A stretch of 64,000 nucleotides of DNA from Rhizobium leguminosarum. Lineage in GTDB: Bacteria; Pseudomonadota; Alphaproteobacteria; Rhizobiales; Rhizobiaceae. The stretch spans positions 1,426,001 through 1,490,000 of the forward strand of contig NZ_CP025012.1 of the NCBI RefSeq assembly GCF_002953715.1, read 5' to 3'. Below the pieces are notes generated by a model. That model ran no database searches. It was not told the origin of the DNA and saw only the letters and a program-made list of their open reading frames with translations. Of this stretch, positions 25,938 to 35,564 are shown in pieces. The position numbers and the translations under genes are program-made. The stretch's first letter is position 1; each line of letters opens with the position of its first letter.

Positions 25938-27776
25938 ATGCCAGCTTACCGTTCGAGAACCACGACCCATGGCCGCAACATGGCGGGCGCCCGCGGCCTT
26001 TGGCGCGCCACGGGCATGAAGGATTCGGATTTCGGCAAGCCGATCATCGCGGTGGTGAATTCCTTCACCCAGTTCGTGCCCGGCCACGTGCATCTGAAGG
26101 ACCTTGGCCAGCTCGTTGCTCGCGAAATCGAGGCAGCCGGCGGTGTCGCCAAGGAATTCAACACGATCGCCGTCGATGACGGCATCGCCATGGGCCATGA
26201 CGGCATGCTTTATTCGCTGCCCTCGCGCGAACTGATCGCCGACAGCGTCGAATACATGGTCAATGCCCATTGCGCCGACGCCATGGTTTGCATCTCCAAC
26301 TGCGACAAGATCACCCCCGGCATGCTGATGGCGTCGCTGCGCCTCAATATCCCGACCGTCTTCGTCTCGGGAGGTCCGATGGAAGCCGGCAAGGTCGTGC
26401 TGCACGGCAAGACGCATGCGCTCGACCTCGTCGATGCCATGGTCGCCGCAGCCGATGACAAGATCAGTGACGAGGACGTCCAGACCATCGAACGCTCGGC
26501 CTGTCCGACCTGCGGCTCCTGCTCCGGCATGTTCACCGCCAATTCGATGAACTGCCTGACGGAAGCGCTCGGCCTGTCGCTGCCCGGCAACGGCTCGACG
26601 CTTGCCACCCATCTCGACCGCAAGCGGCTTTTCGTCGAGGCCGGTCATCTGATCGTCGATCTCGCCCGCCGTTATTACGAGCAGGATGACGTCAAGGCGC
26701 TGCCGCGCACCATTGCCTCCAAGCAGGCCTTCGAGAATGCCATGACGCTCGATATCGCCATGGGCGGCTCGACCAATACGGTCCTGCACATTCTTGCCGC
26801 CGCCCATGAAGGCGAGATCGATTTCACCATGGCCGATATCGACGCGCTGTCGCGCCGGGTGCCGTGCCTGTCGAAGGTCGCCCCCGCCAAGAGCGATGTC
26901 CACATGGAAGACGTCCACCGCGCCGGCGGCATCATGTCGATCCTCGGCGAACTCGACAAGGGTGGCCTGCTGAATCGCGATTGCCCGACCGTTCATGCCG
27001 AGACGCTGGGCGACGCGATCGATCGCTGGGATATCACCCGCACCAACAGCGAGACCGTTCGCAACTTCTATCGTGCCGCTCCTGGCGGCATCCCAACCCA
27101 GGTCGCCTTCAGCCAGGAAGCCCGCTGGGACGAACTCGACACCGACCGTGAGAACGGCGTTATCCGCTCGGTCGAACATCCCTTCTCCAAGGATGGTGGT
27201 CTTGCCGTGCTCAAGGGCAACCTTGCGATCGACGGCTGCATCGTCAAGACCGCCGGCGTCGATGAATCGATCCTGAAATTCTCCGGCCCCGCCCGCGTCT
27301 TCGAAAGCCAGGATGCCTCCGTCAAGGCGATCCTTGCCAACGAGGTGAAGGCCGGCGACGTCGTCGTCATCCGCTACGAAGGCCCGAAGGGCGGCCCGGG
27401 CATGCAGGAAATGCTCTATCCGACCAGCTATTTGAAGTCGAAGGGCCTCGGCAAGGCCTGCGCGCTGATCACCGACGGCCGCTTCTCCGGCGGCACCTCC
27501 GGCCTCTCGATCGGCCATGCCTCGCCGGAAGCGGCAAATGGCGGCACGATCGGCCTGGTGCGCGAAGGTGACATGATCGACATCGACATCCCCAACCGCA
27601 CCATCAGCCTGCGTGTCAGCGAGACCGAACTCGCCGCACGCCGCGCCGAGCAGGACGCCAAGGGCTGGTATCCCACAGAAGTGCGCAAGCGCAACGTCAC
27701 GACCGCCCTGAAGGCCTACGCGGCCTTTGCAACGAGCGCCGATCGCGGCGCCGTGCGCGATCTGAACGCCCGCTGA
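25938..27776 (+). CDS. ilvD: Dihydroxy-acid dehydratase
   Basis: IlvD (612 residues) dehydrates 2,3-dihydroxy acids in valine, leucine and isoleucine synthesis. The iron-sulfur cluster cysteines are visible as C122 ([11 protein letters not shown]) and C189/C192/C195 ([11 protein letters not shown]). The length fits the long enterobacterial-type IlvD. The frame is open upstream to 25869, but the ATG at 25938 follows TTGAGGAAGACACCG and gives the family start [19 protein letters not shown]. It stands alone, not in an ilv operon. Confidence 0.97.
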   Translation: MPAYRSRTTTHGRNMAGARGLWRATGMKDSDFGKPIIAVVNSFTQFVPGHVHLKDLGQLVAREIEAAGGVAKEFNTIAVDDGIAMGHDGMLYSLPSRELIADSVEYMVNAHCADAMVCISNCDKITPGMLMASLRLNIPTVFVSGGPMEAGKVVLHGKTHALDLVDAMVAAADDKISDEDVQTIERSACPTCGSCSGMFTANSMNCLTEALGLSLPGNGSTLATHLDRKRLFVEAGHLIVDLARRYYEQDDVKALPRTIASKQAFENAMTLDIAMGGSTNTVLHILAAAHEGEIDFTMADIDALSRRVPCLSKVAPAKSDVHMEDVHRAGGIMSILGELDKGGLLNRDCPTVHAETLGDAIDRWDITRTNSETVRNFYRAAPGGIPTQVAFSQEARWDELDTDRENGVIRSVEHPFSKDGGLAVLKGNLAIDGCIVKTAGVDESILKFSGPARVFESQDASVKAILANEVKAGDVVVIRYEGPKGGPGMQEMLYPTSYLKSKGLGKACALITDGRFSGGTSGLSIGHASPEAANGGTIGLVREGDMIDIDIPNRTISLRVSETELAARRAEQDAKGWYPTEVRKRNVTTALKAYAAFATSADRGAVRDLNAR

Positions 27777-27835
27777 GCAGCTTCAGCCTACGACCCGCTG
27801 ATGAAGAGTCAGCGGCTCTACCGACCGGTCGCTTC

Positions 27836-27950
27836 AGAGCATGATGCCGAAAAGTGTGAGCGGTTTTCGGACGACATCATGCTCTCACTCTATAATGTAG
27901 AACAGGATTCAGATTTTAGGCCGACCCGGCCTAAAATCATCCTGTTCTAG
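27836..27950 (+). repeat. Palindromic intergenic element, copy 1
   Basis: The element consists of two palindromes: AGAGCATGATG...CATCATGCTCT around CCGAAAA / TTTTCGG, and AGAACAGGAT...ATCCTGTTCT around TTTTAGGCC / GGCCTAAAA. A nearly identical copy lies inverted at 28814-28926. The last bases supply the stop codon of the minus-strand gene that ends at 27947. It belongs to the same general class as the element at 23885-23986 but differs in sequence. Confidence 0.85.
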
Positions 27951-28300
27951 AGTGGCCGGTTGATGTTTTTATAGGTCTCGCCGAGCTGCTTCAGCCGCTC
28001 GTCATAGGCAGCCTTGATGCAGGCCGCATCCGCCCCGCATTCCTGCCGTTTCTTCAGCCAGGTTGTCTGTTCGTCCTGCAATGTTCCACGCGAGCCCATC
28101 GCCAGCAGACCGGAGAGCAGCTCGAAGGTCGTCACCATCTTCACGTCGGCATCGTTGAGCGCGCGGTTGTCGCAGATCGCTTTTTCATCCGGCTTCAATT
28201 CCTTAGCATCGCAATCGAAGCTTGCTGCCTGTGCCAGGTGCGATCCAATGAGCAGGATCGCAAAGCCGAGGGCCGCTGTCGTCGTTCTTGTCGTGATCAT
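27947..28300 (-). CDS. LprI-like (DUF1311) secreted protein
   Basis: This 117-residue protein has a signal peptide (about residues 1-26, cut near AQA-ASF). The mature part has four cysteines (C30, C43, C88, C94) and the pattern AICDNRALNDADVKM, then LKKRQECGADAACIKAAYDERLKQL, typical of the DUF1311/LprI family. Some members inhibit lysozyme; whether this one does is unknown. Its TAG stop lies inside the end of the flanking repeat, so the last residues (NRPL) may derive from a repeat insertion. Confidence 0.8.
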   Translation of the reverse strand: MITTRTTTAALGFAILLIGSHLAQAASFDCDAKELKPDEKAICDNRALNDADVKMVTTFELLSGLLAMGSRGTLQDEQTTWLKKRQECGADAACIKAAYDERLKQLGETYKNINRPL

Positions 28301-28323
28301 TCACATGTTCCTATTGCTGCCGG

Positions 28324-28704
28324 TCAGGCTAGCTTCCGCAGTGCCAGAGCCAGGAAGATGATGCAGATGAGCCAGACGGCAAGGATGAAGATCAGTCCGA
28401 CCCGGCTGGAGGGACGCTCGATGCGTCTTGTCGCCTCCGTCCGAAGCCCGTTCATCACCTCTGCCGGAACGAGGCGGATCGCCAGCATGATGCCGAGCGG
28501 CACGATGAGGAGATCGTCGAGATAGCCGAGGATGGGGATGAAATCGGGGATGAGATCGATGGGCGACAGCGCGTAGGCGGCAACGGCGCCGGCCACCGCT
28601 TTGGCATGCCACGGCACGCGGGGATCGCGGGCTGCAAGCCATAGGGCCACGATGTCACGCCTCAGTGACTTCGCCCAGGTTTTGGCTTTTGATATCAGTT
28701 GCAT
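28324..28704 (-). CDS. YkvA-like (DUF1232) membrane protein
   Basis: This 126-residue protein carries the DUF1232 motif AYALSPIDLIPDFIPILGYLDD (about residues 44-65) and a second hydrophobic segment near the C-terminus (about 104-122). The family function is unknown. The ATG at 28704 is chosen over an in-frame TTG at 28710 because TTCAGGAAGATTGGC gives the correct spacing. It lies 23 bases upstream of the LprI-like gene on the same strand, and the pair is enclosed by inverted repeats. Confidence 0.85.
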   Translation of the reverse strand: MQLISKAKTWAKSLRRDIVALWLAARDPRVPWHAKAVAGAVAAYALSPIDLIPDFIPILGYLDDLLIVPLGIMLAIRLVPAEVMNGLRTEATRRIERPSSRVGLIFILAVWLICIIFLALALRKLA

Positions 28705-28813
28705 GGCCAATCTTCCTGAATCAAATTCATAATGACTTCAACCGGTTTCCAAGACGTCCCCTTGCCTTGTTCTTCCATGCTTCCGCCCTCTTTCCTTTCT
28801 AGCGCCGGGCCGC

Positions 28814-28926
28814 AGAACAGGATGATTTTAGGCCCGTTTGGCCTGAAATCTGAATCCTGTTCTACATTAAAGAGTTAGAGCATGATGTCGTCCGAAAACC
28901 GCTCACACTTTTCGGCATCATGCTCT
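28814..28926 (-). repeat. Palindromic intergenic element, copy 2 (inverted)
   Basis: This is the reverse complement of the element at 27836-27950 with only a few differences (for example TTTCAGGCCAAACGGGCC in place of TTTTAGGCCGACCCGGCC). It lies 35 bases before the protease start codon, so the protease promoter must be inside or beyond the repeat. Confidence 0.85.
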
Positions 28927-28961
28927 AAAACGTTCCTCAAGAGGATTCAAAAGGGATACCC

Positions 28962-30365
28962 ATGCAAGGCCTGTTCAAGCGCGCCTCCGTCTCGCTATTC
29001 GCTCTCATGCTCGTTCTGCCGGCTGCGGCCCATGCGCAGACGGCAAAGACCGTACCCGAGAGCCAGATGCAGATGCAGCTCTCTTTCGCGCCGCTCGTCA
29101 AACAGACGTCAGGCGCCGTCGTCAACGTCTATGCGGAAAAGATCGTTCAGCGGCAGTCGCCCTTTGCAGGCGACCCTTTCTTCGAGCAGTTTTTCGGCCA
29201 GCAGATGCCGAACCGTTCGGAAAAGCAGTCCTCGCTCGGTTCCGGCGTCATCGTTGAGGCGAACGGCACTGTCGTGACCAACAATCACGTCGTCGAAGGC
29301 GCCGATGACATCAAGATTGCGCTGTCGGATGGCCGCGAATTCCCCTGCAAGGTGGTGCTGCGCGATGATCGCGTCGATCTTGCCGTGCTGAAGATCGATA
29401 CCAAGGAGAGCTTCCCGACGCTGCCGATCGGCAATTCCGATGCGGTCGAGGTCGGCGATCTCGTGCTGGCGGTCGGCAATCCCTTCGGCGTCGGCCAGAC
29501 GGTGACGAGCGGCATCGTCTCAGCACTTGCCCGCAACCAGGTGGTCAGGAACGAATTCGGCTTCTTCATCCAGACTGATGCCTCGATCAATCCCGGCAAT
29601 TCCGGCGGCGCCTTGATGAACATGAAGGGCGAACTGATCGGCATCAACACGGCGATCTTCTCGCGCGGCGGCGGCTCGAACGGTATCGGTTTCGCCATCC
29701 CTGCCAATCTGGTCAAGGTCTTCCTCACCTCTGCCGATGCCGGCGTCAAATCCTTCGAACGGCCCTATGTCGGCGCGAGCTTCGATGCCGTGACCTCGGA
29801 GGTGGCCGAGGCGCTGGGGTTGCACAAGGCCCGCGGCGCGCTCGTCGTCAAGGTCTCGGAAGGCGGGCCGGCGGCCAAGGCCGGGCTGAAGGCCGGCGAG
29901 ATCGTCACCGCCGTCGACGGCATTTCCGTCGAGCATCCGGATGCGCTGCTCTACCGGTTGACGACGGCCGGTCTCGGCAATTCGGTCAAGCTCACCGTCA
30001 TCGAGAACGGCCGCGAGGAGCAATTGCCGCTGGTGCTTGCCCGCGCACCGGAAACCTCGCCGCGCGACCAGCGCACGATCGGCGGGCACACGCCGTTTAC
30101 CGGCGCCGTCGTCGAGAACCTATCGCCGCGGGTCGCCGACGAGCTGCGCATGCCACCGGAATCGGCAGGCGTCGTCGTATCCGAGGTGAAGGACGATTCG
30201 CCTGCCGCCCGTCTCGGTTTCGAACCGAAGGATATCATCGTTTCGATCAATGGCACGGATGTGAAGTCGACCAGCGAACTGTCCGAGATCGCCGATAGCG
30301 ACCCCGGCCTCTGGCGGGTCGAGATAGAGCGCAACGGCCAGCGCATCCGGCAATTTTTCCGATGA
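28962..30365 (+). CDS. Do-type periplasmic serine protease (DegP/DegQ family)
   Basis: This 467-residue HtrA-family protease degrades or refolds damaged envelope proteins. A signal peptide covers residues 1-25 (cut near AHA-QTA). The catalytic triad is H109 (TNNHVVEG), D139 (DDRVDLAVLKI) and S214 (NPGNSGGAL). Two PDZ domains follow, about 260-345 and 370-465. It lacks the long Q-linker of E. coli DegP, so it is closer to DegQ. AAAAGGGATACCC precedes the ATG. Its stop overlaps the rarA start by four bases, an unusual pairing of an envelope protease with a DNA-repair factor. Confidence 0.94.
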   Translation: MQGLFKRASVSLFALMLVLPAAAHAQTAKTVPESQMQMQLSFAPLVKQTSGAVVNVYAEKIVQRQSPFAGDPFFEQFFGQQMPNRSEKQSSLGSGVIVEANGTVVTNNHVVEGADDIKIALSDGREFPCKVVLRDDRVDLAVLKIDTKESFPTLPIGNSDAVEVGDLVLAVGNPFGVGQTVTSGIVSALARNQVVRNEFGFFIQTDASINPGNSGGALMNMKGELIGINTAIFSRGGGSNGIGFAIPANLVKVFLTSADAGVKSFERPYVGASFDAVTSEVAEALGLHKARGALVVKVSEGGPAAKAGLKAGEIVTAVDGISVEHPDALLYRLTTAGLGNSVKLTVIENGREEQLPLVLARAPETSPRDQRTIGGHTPFTGAVVENLSPRVADELRMPPESAGVVVSEVKDDSPAARLGFEPKDIIVSINGTDVKSTSELSEIADSDPGLWRVEIERNGQRIRQFFR

Positions 30366-31678
30366 GCAACGATCTCTTCGCGCCGCGTGTTCCGGAGGAG
30401 GTAGCCGCCAGGCGGCCGCTTGCCGACCGGCTGCGGCCGAAGACGCTTGCCGATGTCACCGGTCAGGAACACCTGACCGGTGAGGATGGCGTGCTGAAGA
30501 GGATGATCGAAAGCGGCTCGCTCGGCTCGATGATCTTCTGGGGTCCGCCCGGCACCGGCAAGACGACGGTGGCACGGCTGCTTTCGGGCGAGGCGGGCCT
30601 GGCCTTCGAGCAGATATCGGCGATCTTCTCCGGCGTCGCCGATCTGAAGAAGGTGTTCGAGACAGCCCGTTTGCGGCGCATGGACGGCCGTCAGACGCTG
30701 CTCTTCGTCGATGAGATCCATCGTTTCAACCGTGCCCAGCAGGACAGTTTCCTGCCCGTCATGGAGGATGGCACCGTCATCCTCGTCGGCGCCACCACCG
30801 AGAACCCATCCTTCGAGCTCAACGCCGCTCTGCTGTCGCGGGCCCGTGTGCTCACCTTCAAGTCGCATGACGAGGAGAGCCTCGAGGAACTACTGAAGCG
30901 TGCCGAGGCGATCGAGCAGAAGCCGCTGCCGCTGACGGAGGATGCCCGCGTCAGCCTGATCCGCATGGCCGACGGCGACGGCCGCGCGGTGCTGACGCTC
31001 GCCGAAGAAGTCTGGCGCGCGGCGCGCGAAGGCGAGAGCTTCGACACGGAAGGCCTGACGCGCATCGTCCAGCGCCGGGCCCCGGTCTACGACAAGGCGC
31101 AGGATGGCCACTACAATCTGATCTCGGCGCTGCATAAATCCGTACGCGGCTCGGATCCCGATGCCGCGCTTTACTATCTCGCCCGTATGTTCGATGCTGG
31201 CGAGGATCCGCTCTACCTCGGCCGGCGGCTGGTGCGCATGGCGGTGGAGGATATCGGTCTTGCCGATCCGCAGGCGCTGGTGATCTGCAATGCCGCCAAG
31301 GATGCCTATGAGTATCTCGGCTCGCCGGAAGGCGAACTGGCGCTGGCCCAGGCCTGCGTCTATCTCGCCACCGCGCCGAAATCGAATGCCCTCTACACCG
31401 CCTTCAAGGCGGCAAGCCAGGCGGCAAAGCAGAACGGTTCGTTGCTACCGCCGAAGCATATCCTCAATGCGCCGACCAAGCTGATGAAGGGCGAGGGGTA
31501 CGGCGACGGCTATCGCTACGACCACGATGAGCCGGATGCCTTTTCCGGCCAGGATTATTTCCCGGAGAAGATGGGACGCCAGATCTTCTACGATCCGCCG
31601 GAACGCGGCTTCGAGCGCGATATTCGCAAGCGGCTGGAATGGTGGGCAAAACTTCGCAAGGAGCGTAATCCGCGCTGA
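30362..31678 (+). CDS. rarA: Replication-associated recombination protein RarA (MgsA)
   Basis: RarA (438 residues) is an AAA+ ATPase acting at stalled replication forks, related to clamp loaders. Walker [10 protein letters not shown] is at residues 61-69 and Walker B LLFVDEIH at 113-120, followed by the sensor region [22 protein letters not shown]. The C-terminal tetramerisation region is complete. The ATG is within the last codons of the protease gene (ATGA), so the two are co-translated. Confidence 0.96.
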   Translation: MSNDLFAPRVPEEVAARRPLADRLRPKTLADVTGQEHLTGEDGVLKRMIESGSLGSMIFWGPPGTGKTTVARLLSGEAGLAFEQISAIFSGVADLKKVFETARLRRMDGRQTLLFVDEIHRFNRAQQDSFLPVMEDGTVILVGATTENPSFELNAALLSRARVLTFKSHDEESLEELLKRAEAIEQKPLPLTEDARVSLIRMADGDGRAVLTLAEEVWRAAREGESFDTEGLTRIVQRRAPVYDKAQDGHYNLISALHKSVRGSDPDAALYYLARMFDAGEDPLYLGRRLVRMAVEDIGLADPQALVICNAAKDAYEYLGSPEGELALAQACVYLATAPKSNALYTAFKAASQAAKQNGSLLPPKHILNAPTKLMKGEGYGDGYRYDHDEPDAFSGQDYFPEKMGRQIFYDPPERGFERDIRKRLEWWAKLRKERNPR

Positions 31679-31691
31679 AACCTGGCGAACC

Positions 31692-32000
31692 TCAGGAAGC
31701 GCGCGGCGTCTTCTGATTTGCCGGCGCGGCGATCACCTTGACGGACGATTCCGCAAGCCCGTGATGACCTTCCATATCGACGATGACATGCCAGTGGCCG
31801 CTTTCCGGAACGGCGATCTTGATCGGCGATTTGCGCGCCACGCCGCCGATATATTTGAAATCGAGAACCTCGGTAAACCGCTGGAAATTCGGCGCCGTCA
31901 TCAGGCGGACATTGTTCACCGCATTCAACGACACCTCGATAATCGTTCCGGCGCGTTGTTCCTTGAGATCGTAATGGGTGAAGCGGAAATTCGGTTTCAT
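31692..32000 (-). CDS. DUF1883 family protein
   Basis: This 102-residue protein matches the DUF1883 pattern: MKPNFRFTHYDLKEQRAGTI at the start, a central RLMTAPNFQRF and a conserved SGHWHVIVDMEGH near residue 67. It looks like a small soluble beta-rich domain. The family function is unknown, although DUF1883 domains are found fused to TIR-like proteins elsewhere. It converges with rarA (13 bases apart). Confidence 0.85.
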   Translation of the reverse strand: MKPNFRFTHYDLKEQRAGTIIEVSLNAVNNVRLMTAPNFQRFTEVLDFKYIGGVARKSPIKIAVPESGHWHVIVDMEGHHGLAESSVKVIAAPANQKTPRAS

Positions 32001-32102
32001 CGGTCTCGTGGCGTCTGAAGTCTCTGCGACGTGATTTTACCAGTATGTCGCTTAAGGAAAAGTTGGAACTCGGCCTTTCAGCTCACGTCTTCGCGCTCCG
32101 CC

Positions 32103-32261
32103 TCAGAGCACGCCGAAAATGACGTAGAGTTCGACGCAGGCGAGCACCACGCCAAAGACGAGTAGCGCCTGGGCGGTGCGCTTATCGCGGATCTGCTTAC
32201 TGCCGCGGGTGATCCTGTGTGGGCGAGGGAACTGAAAACCGGAGGACCTGACATCTCGCAT
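32103..32261 (-). CDS. Small single-pass membrane protein, hypothetical
   Basis: This 52-residue protein has a basic N-terminal half (RITRGSKQIRDKRT) and a hydrophobic C-terminal helix (ALLVFGVVLACVELYVIFGVL), suggesting a tail-anchored inner-membrane protein. An ATG at 32261 follows GCAAAGGTCAAATGCC, a moderate ribosome-binding site. The frame stays open further upstream, but that part looks non-coding. It lies divergently from the hydrolase at 32445. Function unknown. Confidence 0.5.
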   Translation of the reverse strand: MRDVRSSGFQFPRPHRITRGSKQIRDKRTAQALLVFGVVLACVELYVIFGVL

Positions 32262-32444
32262 GGCATTTGACCTTTGCGGTGATGGCGAAAGTCTACTGCT
32301 GCGGGCGATAGGAAATCCATTCGGAGCGGGGCACGAAAATATAGGAATGGCATAAAGGCCGATGCTAGAAATTTCGAAGCGTGATGTCGGAAAGACATGA
32401 TCGCCGCCGTCCTTGCGGTATCGACGCAAACACGGAGCAAGGAC

Positions 32445-33392
32445 ATGTCGAAAATGACGCTGATTTCGATGATCGCAACGGCGGCTGCATTCCTCGCCGC
32501 GCCCGATATATCAGGTGCTGACGGTGGCACGCCGGCGAATGAGGACAACAAGGCCGTAGTGCCGATCGTCAGGAAGGGAAGCGTGCCGGTCAACGGCATC
32601 GATTATTATTACGAGATCCGTGGAGAGGGCGAACCGCTGCTGCTGCTTCACGGCGGCCTCGGGCAGATCGAGATGTTCGCGCCGGTCATGCCTGTTTTCA
32701 CCGACCACCGGCAGGTGATCGCCGTCGATCTGCAGGGCCATGGCCGCACCCCGCTCGGCAAGCGGCCGATCGAGCTTCCGGCCATCGGCGCCGACCTTGC
32801 GATCCTGGTAAAGGAGCTCGGCTACGACAGGGTCGACGTCTTCGGCTATTCCTTCGGCGGCGGGGTGGCTTTGAACATGGCGGCGAACGCGCCCGACCGG
32901 GTGCGCCGGCTGGTGATACTGTCGGCGCCCTATGCGCAGAACGGCTTCTTCCCGGAGATGCTGCCGCAGCAGGCGGCCGTCGGCGCCGGTATGGCCGACA
33001 TGATGAAGGACACGCCGATGTTCCTCTCCTACAAGGCGGTGGCGCCTGACGTTTCCGAATTTCCGAAGCTGCTCGACGCCATGGGCGCACTGATGCGCGA
33101 ACCTATCGACTATAGCGATGCCCTCGCCAAGCTCACCATGCCGGTTATGCTGATCTATGGCGATGCCGACATGATCCGGCCCGAGCATATGATCGACTTC
33201 TACCACAAGCTCGGTGGCGGTCTGCGCGATGCGGGCTGGATGCGGGAAAACATGTCGAAGAACCGGCTGGCGATCCTGCCGGATCTCACCCATTACGAGA
33301 CTTTCGCCTCGCCCCTTATGGCGAATATGGCAATGACCTTCCTCGATGGCGGCGGCAAGGCGCCGAACTGGGCCGAGCAGGTCGGAAAGTAA
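32445..33392 (+). CDS. Exported alpha/beta hydrolase
   Basis: This 315-residue protein has an N-terminal signal peptide (about 1-25). The nucleophile is S136 in FGYSFGGG, with acid D240 or D242 (LIYGDAD) and H283 (LPDLTHYET), and the oxyanion HGG at 69-71. The fold is that of haloperoxidase- or esterase-like hydrolases; the substrate is unknown. The frame is open to an ATG at 32397, but the ATG at 32445 follows CGGAGCAAGGAC and gives a proper signal peptide. Confidence 0.85.
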   Translation: MSKMTLISMIATAAAFLAAPDISGADGGTPANEDNKAVVPIVRKGSVPVNGIDYYYEIRGEGEPLLLLHGGLGQIEMFAPVMPVFTDHRQVIAVDLQGHGRTPLGKRPIELPAIGADLAILVKELGYDRVDVFGYSFGGGVALNMAANAPDRVRRLVILSAPYAQNGFFPEMLPQQAAVGAGMADMMKDTPMFLSYKAVAPDVSEFPKLLDAMGALMREPIDYSDALAKLTMPVMLIYGDADMIRPEHMIDFYHKLGGGLRDAGWMRENMSKNRLAILPDLTHYETFASPLMANMAMTFLDGGGKAPNWAEQVGK

Positions 33393-33434
33393 GTGAAGAC
33401 GGCCGGGCTTTCCCGGGTGCCTTTCCCTCTGCGA

Positions 33435-34439
33435 TCAGCTGCCGCGCTGGTTTTCCCGATCCAATTGCGTCACCAGCGCCAGGATCGTTTCCGAGACCGG
33501 CGTCGGCACGGCGCTCAGGCGTCCGAGCGCCACCACCATGCCGACCAGCGGCGTGATTTCGAGCGCCTTGCCGCCGATCAGATCCTGCAGCATCGATGTG
33601 CGTACGGCGCCGATATGGCGCGATTGTTCGAGCCGCTGCTCGACGGTCATGCTGAAACGCGCGCCCAAGGCCTCGCCGACGGCGCGGACCTCGTTCATCA
33701 CCTTGCCGACTGTGGTCGAAAGTGCCGGATCTGCCATGATGTCGGTCATCAGCGCCCTGGTCAGCGCGCTGATCGGGTTGAAGGCGGTATTGCCCATCAG
33801 CTTGCTCCAGATCTCGTCGCGGATAACAGGCGTCGTCGTGATGTTGAGGCCGGCGTCGATCAGTACCGCGGCGATCGCCTCGAGATCGGGCGAGATCTCG
33901 CCCGAGGGCTCGCCGAGCACGAAGCGGCCGTTGTTGGCAAGCTGGATCTCACCGGGATTGATCACCTCTGCACCTTGATAAGCGACGCAGCCGATGACCC
34001 GTTCCGGCCCGATCAGCCGCCAAAGCCTGCCGCCGGGATCGAGCTCGTCGAACTGCAGCTCGGCATGCCGGCTCTGGCTATCGCGGTGAAAATACCACCA
34101 CGGGATGCCGTTAAGGATCATCACGACGCGGGTACCTTCCTTGAGGAGGTGTGCAATGCCTTCGGCAGCGGGTGACAGCTGATGCCCCTTGAGGCCGGTG
34201 ATGACGAGATCCTGCGGCGGCAATGCCTTGGGATCGTCGGTCGCGGTGAGGCGGGCTTTGACCGGCCTTTCCGCATCGGCTTCGCGCAGGCTGAGACCAT
34301 TGTCGCGGATGGCGTCGAGATGGGCTCCACGCGCGACGACGGAGATGGTGGCGTCGTTTCCGGCTTGGCTTGCAAGCTTGACGGCGATAGCGCCGCCGAG
34401 TGCGCCAGCGCCATAGATGCAGATGGACTTGATGGACAT
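33435..34439 (-). CDS. 2-dehydropantoate 2-reductase family protein (PanE/ApbA-like)
   Basis: This 334-residue protein has an NADPH-binding Rossmann motif GAGALGG at residues 10-16 and the ketopantoate-reductase C-terminal domain around EIWSKLMGNTAFNPISALTR (about 197-216). PanE reduces ketopantoate in pantothenate synthesis, but rhizobia have several paralogues and no pan genes are near, so the substrate is uncertain. AAGAGGCGAGC precedes the ATG. A perfect palindrome lies just upstream at 34467-34478. Confidence 0.85.
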   Translation of the reverse strand: MSIKSICIYGAGALGGAIAVKLASQAGNDATISVVARGAHLDAIRDNGLSLREADAERPVKARLTATDDPKALPPQDLVITGLKGHQLSPAAEGIAHLLKEGTRVVMILNGIPWWYFHRDSQSRHAELQFDELDPGGRLWRLIGPERVIGCVAYQGAEVINPGEIQLANNGRFVLGEPSGEISPDLEAIAAVLIDAGLNITTTPVIRDEIWSKLMGNTAFNPISALTRALMTDIMADPALSTTVGKVMNEVRAVGEALGARFSMTVEQRLEQSRHIGAVRTSMLQDLIGGKALEITPLVGMVVALGRLSAVPTPVSETILALVTQLDRENQRGS

Positions 34440-34466
34440 GCTCGCCTCTTCATGGTGGTGATCGAA

Positions 34467-34478
34467 CCTAGATCTAGG
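34467..34478. promoter_or_regulatory. Perfect 12-base palindrome upstream of the PanE-like gene
   Basis: CCTAGATCTAGG lies 28 bases before the start codon of the minus-strand gene ending at 34439. It could be a dimeric-regulator operator. Short palindromes also occur by chance, and no matching copy was noticed. Confidence 0.3.
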
Positions 34479-34587
34479 CCATTCCAGACGTGAGGCGAAT
34501 GCTAATTTGCCGCATCATGCGTTTTCCTGCGGTCAGAGCGGCGCTGCCGCCACATCCCGAGATCTGGGATGCGGCGGGCAATGCCTT

Positions 34588-35439
34588 TCAGGCCAAGGCC
34601 GTTGCATCGCTTGGAAAATCCGTGGACAGCGCGAGTTCGCGCCAGGCGGCAAGTTCCTTTTCGACGCTGGCATGCTGCTGCTCGATGACGGCCACCGTGT
34701 CGCTGCCGAACGGCATCCGCAGCGGCGGATTGGCCGAGTTGACCATCGTCATGATGCCGGTGGCGAGCCTGGTGGGATTGCCGGGCTGCGCATGGTTGGA
34801 GTCGGCGGCGAAACTGCGCATGTTGCCGGCCGGCGTGCCTTCGTAATCGGCGATGGAGGCCGGGCTGATCGCCAGCGACGTGTCGGCGAGGAAGTCGGTG
34901 CGGAAGAAGCCGGGCTCGACGATCGTCACCTTGATGCCGAAAGGTTCGAGTTCGGCGGCCATCGATTCGGACAAGCCTTCGACAGCGAACTTCGTCGAGC
35001 CGTAGACGCCCCAGCCGGGATAGCCGAAGTAACCGCCGATCGAGGAAAAGTTCAGGATATGGCCGGAGCGCTGGCGGCGCATATAGGGCAGCACGGCACG
35101 CGTCACCTTCAGGAGCCCGAAGACGTTCGTGGCATAGAGCCTTTCGATCTCTTCGGCAGTGGCTTCCTCGACAGCGCCGAGCAGGCCGTAGCCGGCATTG
35201 TTGGCGAGAACATCGATGCGGCCAAAGCGGGCGATGCCGGCAGCCGCAGCGTCTTTCGCCTGGGTCTCGCTGGTGACGTCGAGGGTGACGGCAAGCAGGT
35301 TCGGATGATCACCGAACTGCTCGGTCACGGTCTTCGGGTTGCGGGCGGTGGCGATGACGGCATCGCCTGATGCAAGGGCTTCCTTGGTCATCAGCGCGCC
35401 GAAGCCGCGGGATGCACCAGTGATGAACCAGACTTTCAT
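34588..35439 (-). CDS. Short-chain dehydrogenase/reductase
   Basis: This 283-residue SDR oxidoreductase has TGASRGFG at residues 7-14 for NAD(P) binding, NNAG at 80-83, a catalytic serine near 132 and Y146/K150 in YGSTK. It is a classical SDR of the type with an extended C-terminus. The frame is open to 35565, but the ATG at 35439 follows GAGAGGAATTCGTC. It is divergent from a LysR regulator, which probably controls it. Confidence 0.9.
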   Translation of the reverse strand: MKVWFITGASRGFGALMTKEALASGDAVIATARNPKTVTEQFGDHPNLLAVTLDVTSETQAKDAAAAGIARFGRIDVLANNAGYGLLGAVEEATAEEIERLYATNVFGLLKVTRAVLPYMRRQRSGHILNFSSIGGYFGYPGWGVYGSTKFAVEGLSESMAAELEPFGIKVTIVEPGFFRTDFLADTSLAISPASIADYEGTPAGNMRSFAADSNHAQPGNPTRLATGIMTMVNSANPPLRMPFGSDTVAVIEQQHASVEKELAAWRELALSTDFPSDATALA

Positions 35440-35520
35440 GACGAATTCCTCTCGATAACTGTTCGTTGGCGTCGCATCTCTCTGCTGACGAGTTGAATTT
35501 GACCGAAAATCCGTTGCTGT

Positions 35521-35534
35521 ATAAGATTTGTTAT
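35521..35534. promoter_or_regulatory. Candidate LysR-type binding motif between the SDR and LysR genes
   Basis: ATAA-N6-TTAT is an inverted repeat of the T-N11-A type used by LysR-family regulators. It lies in the 125-base divergent intergenic region, 31 bases before the regulator start. The position fits autoregulation and control of the SDR gene, but the motif is short. Confidence 0.35.
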
Positions 35535-35564
35535 TTTTGAAACTATGATGAGTGAATTTCAGCA

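Noticed and set aside
25674..27518. 614-codon minus-strand open frame across ilvD
   Set aside because: It is antisense to a clear ilvD gene. Long antisense frames are common in GC-rich genes, and its protein is low-complexity and like no family.
28324..28710. TTG start for the YkvA-like gene
   Set aside because: The ribosome-binding site is one base from the TTG but properly spaced for the ATG at 28704.
34490..34846. Plus-strand open frame at the SDR gene end
   Set aside because: Most of it is antisense to the SDR gene; only the first bases are intergenic.
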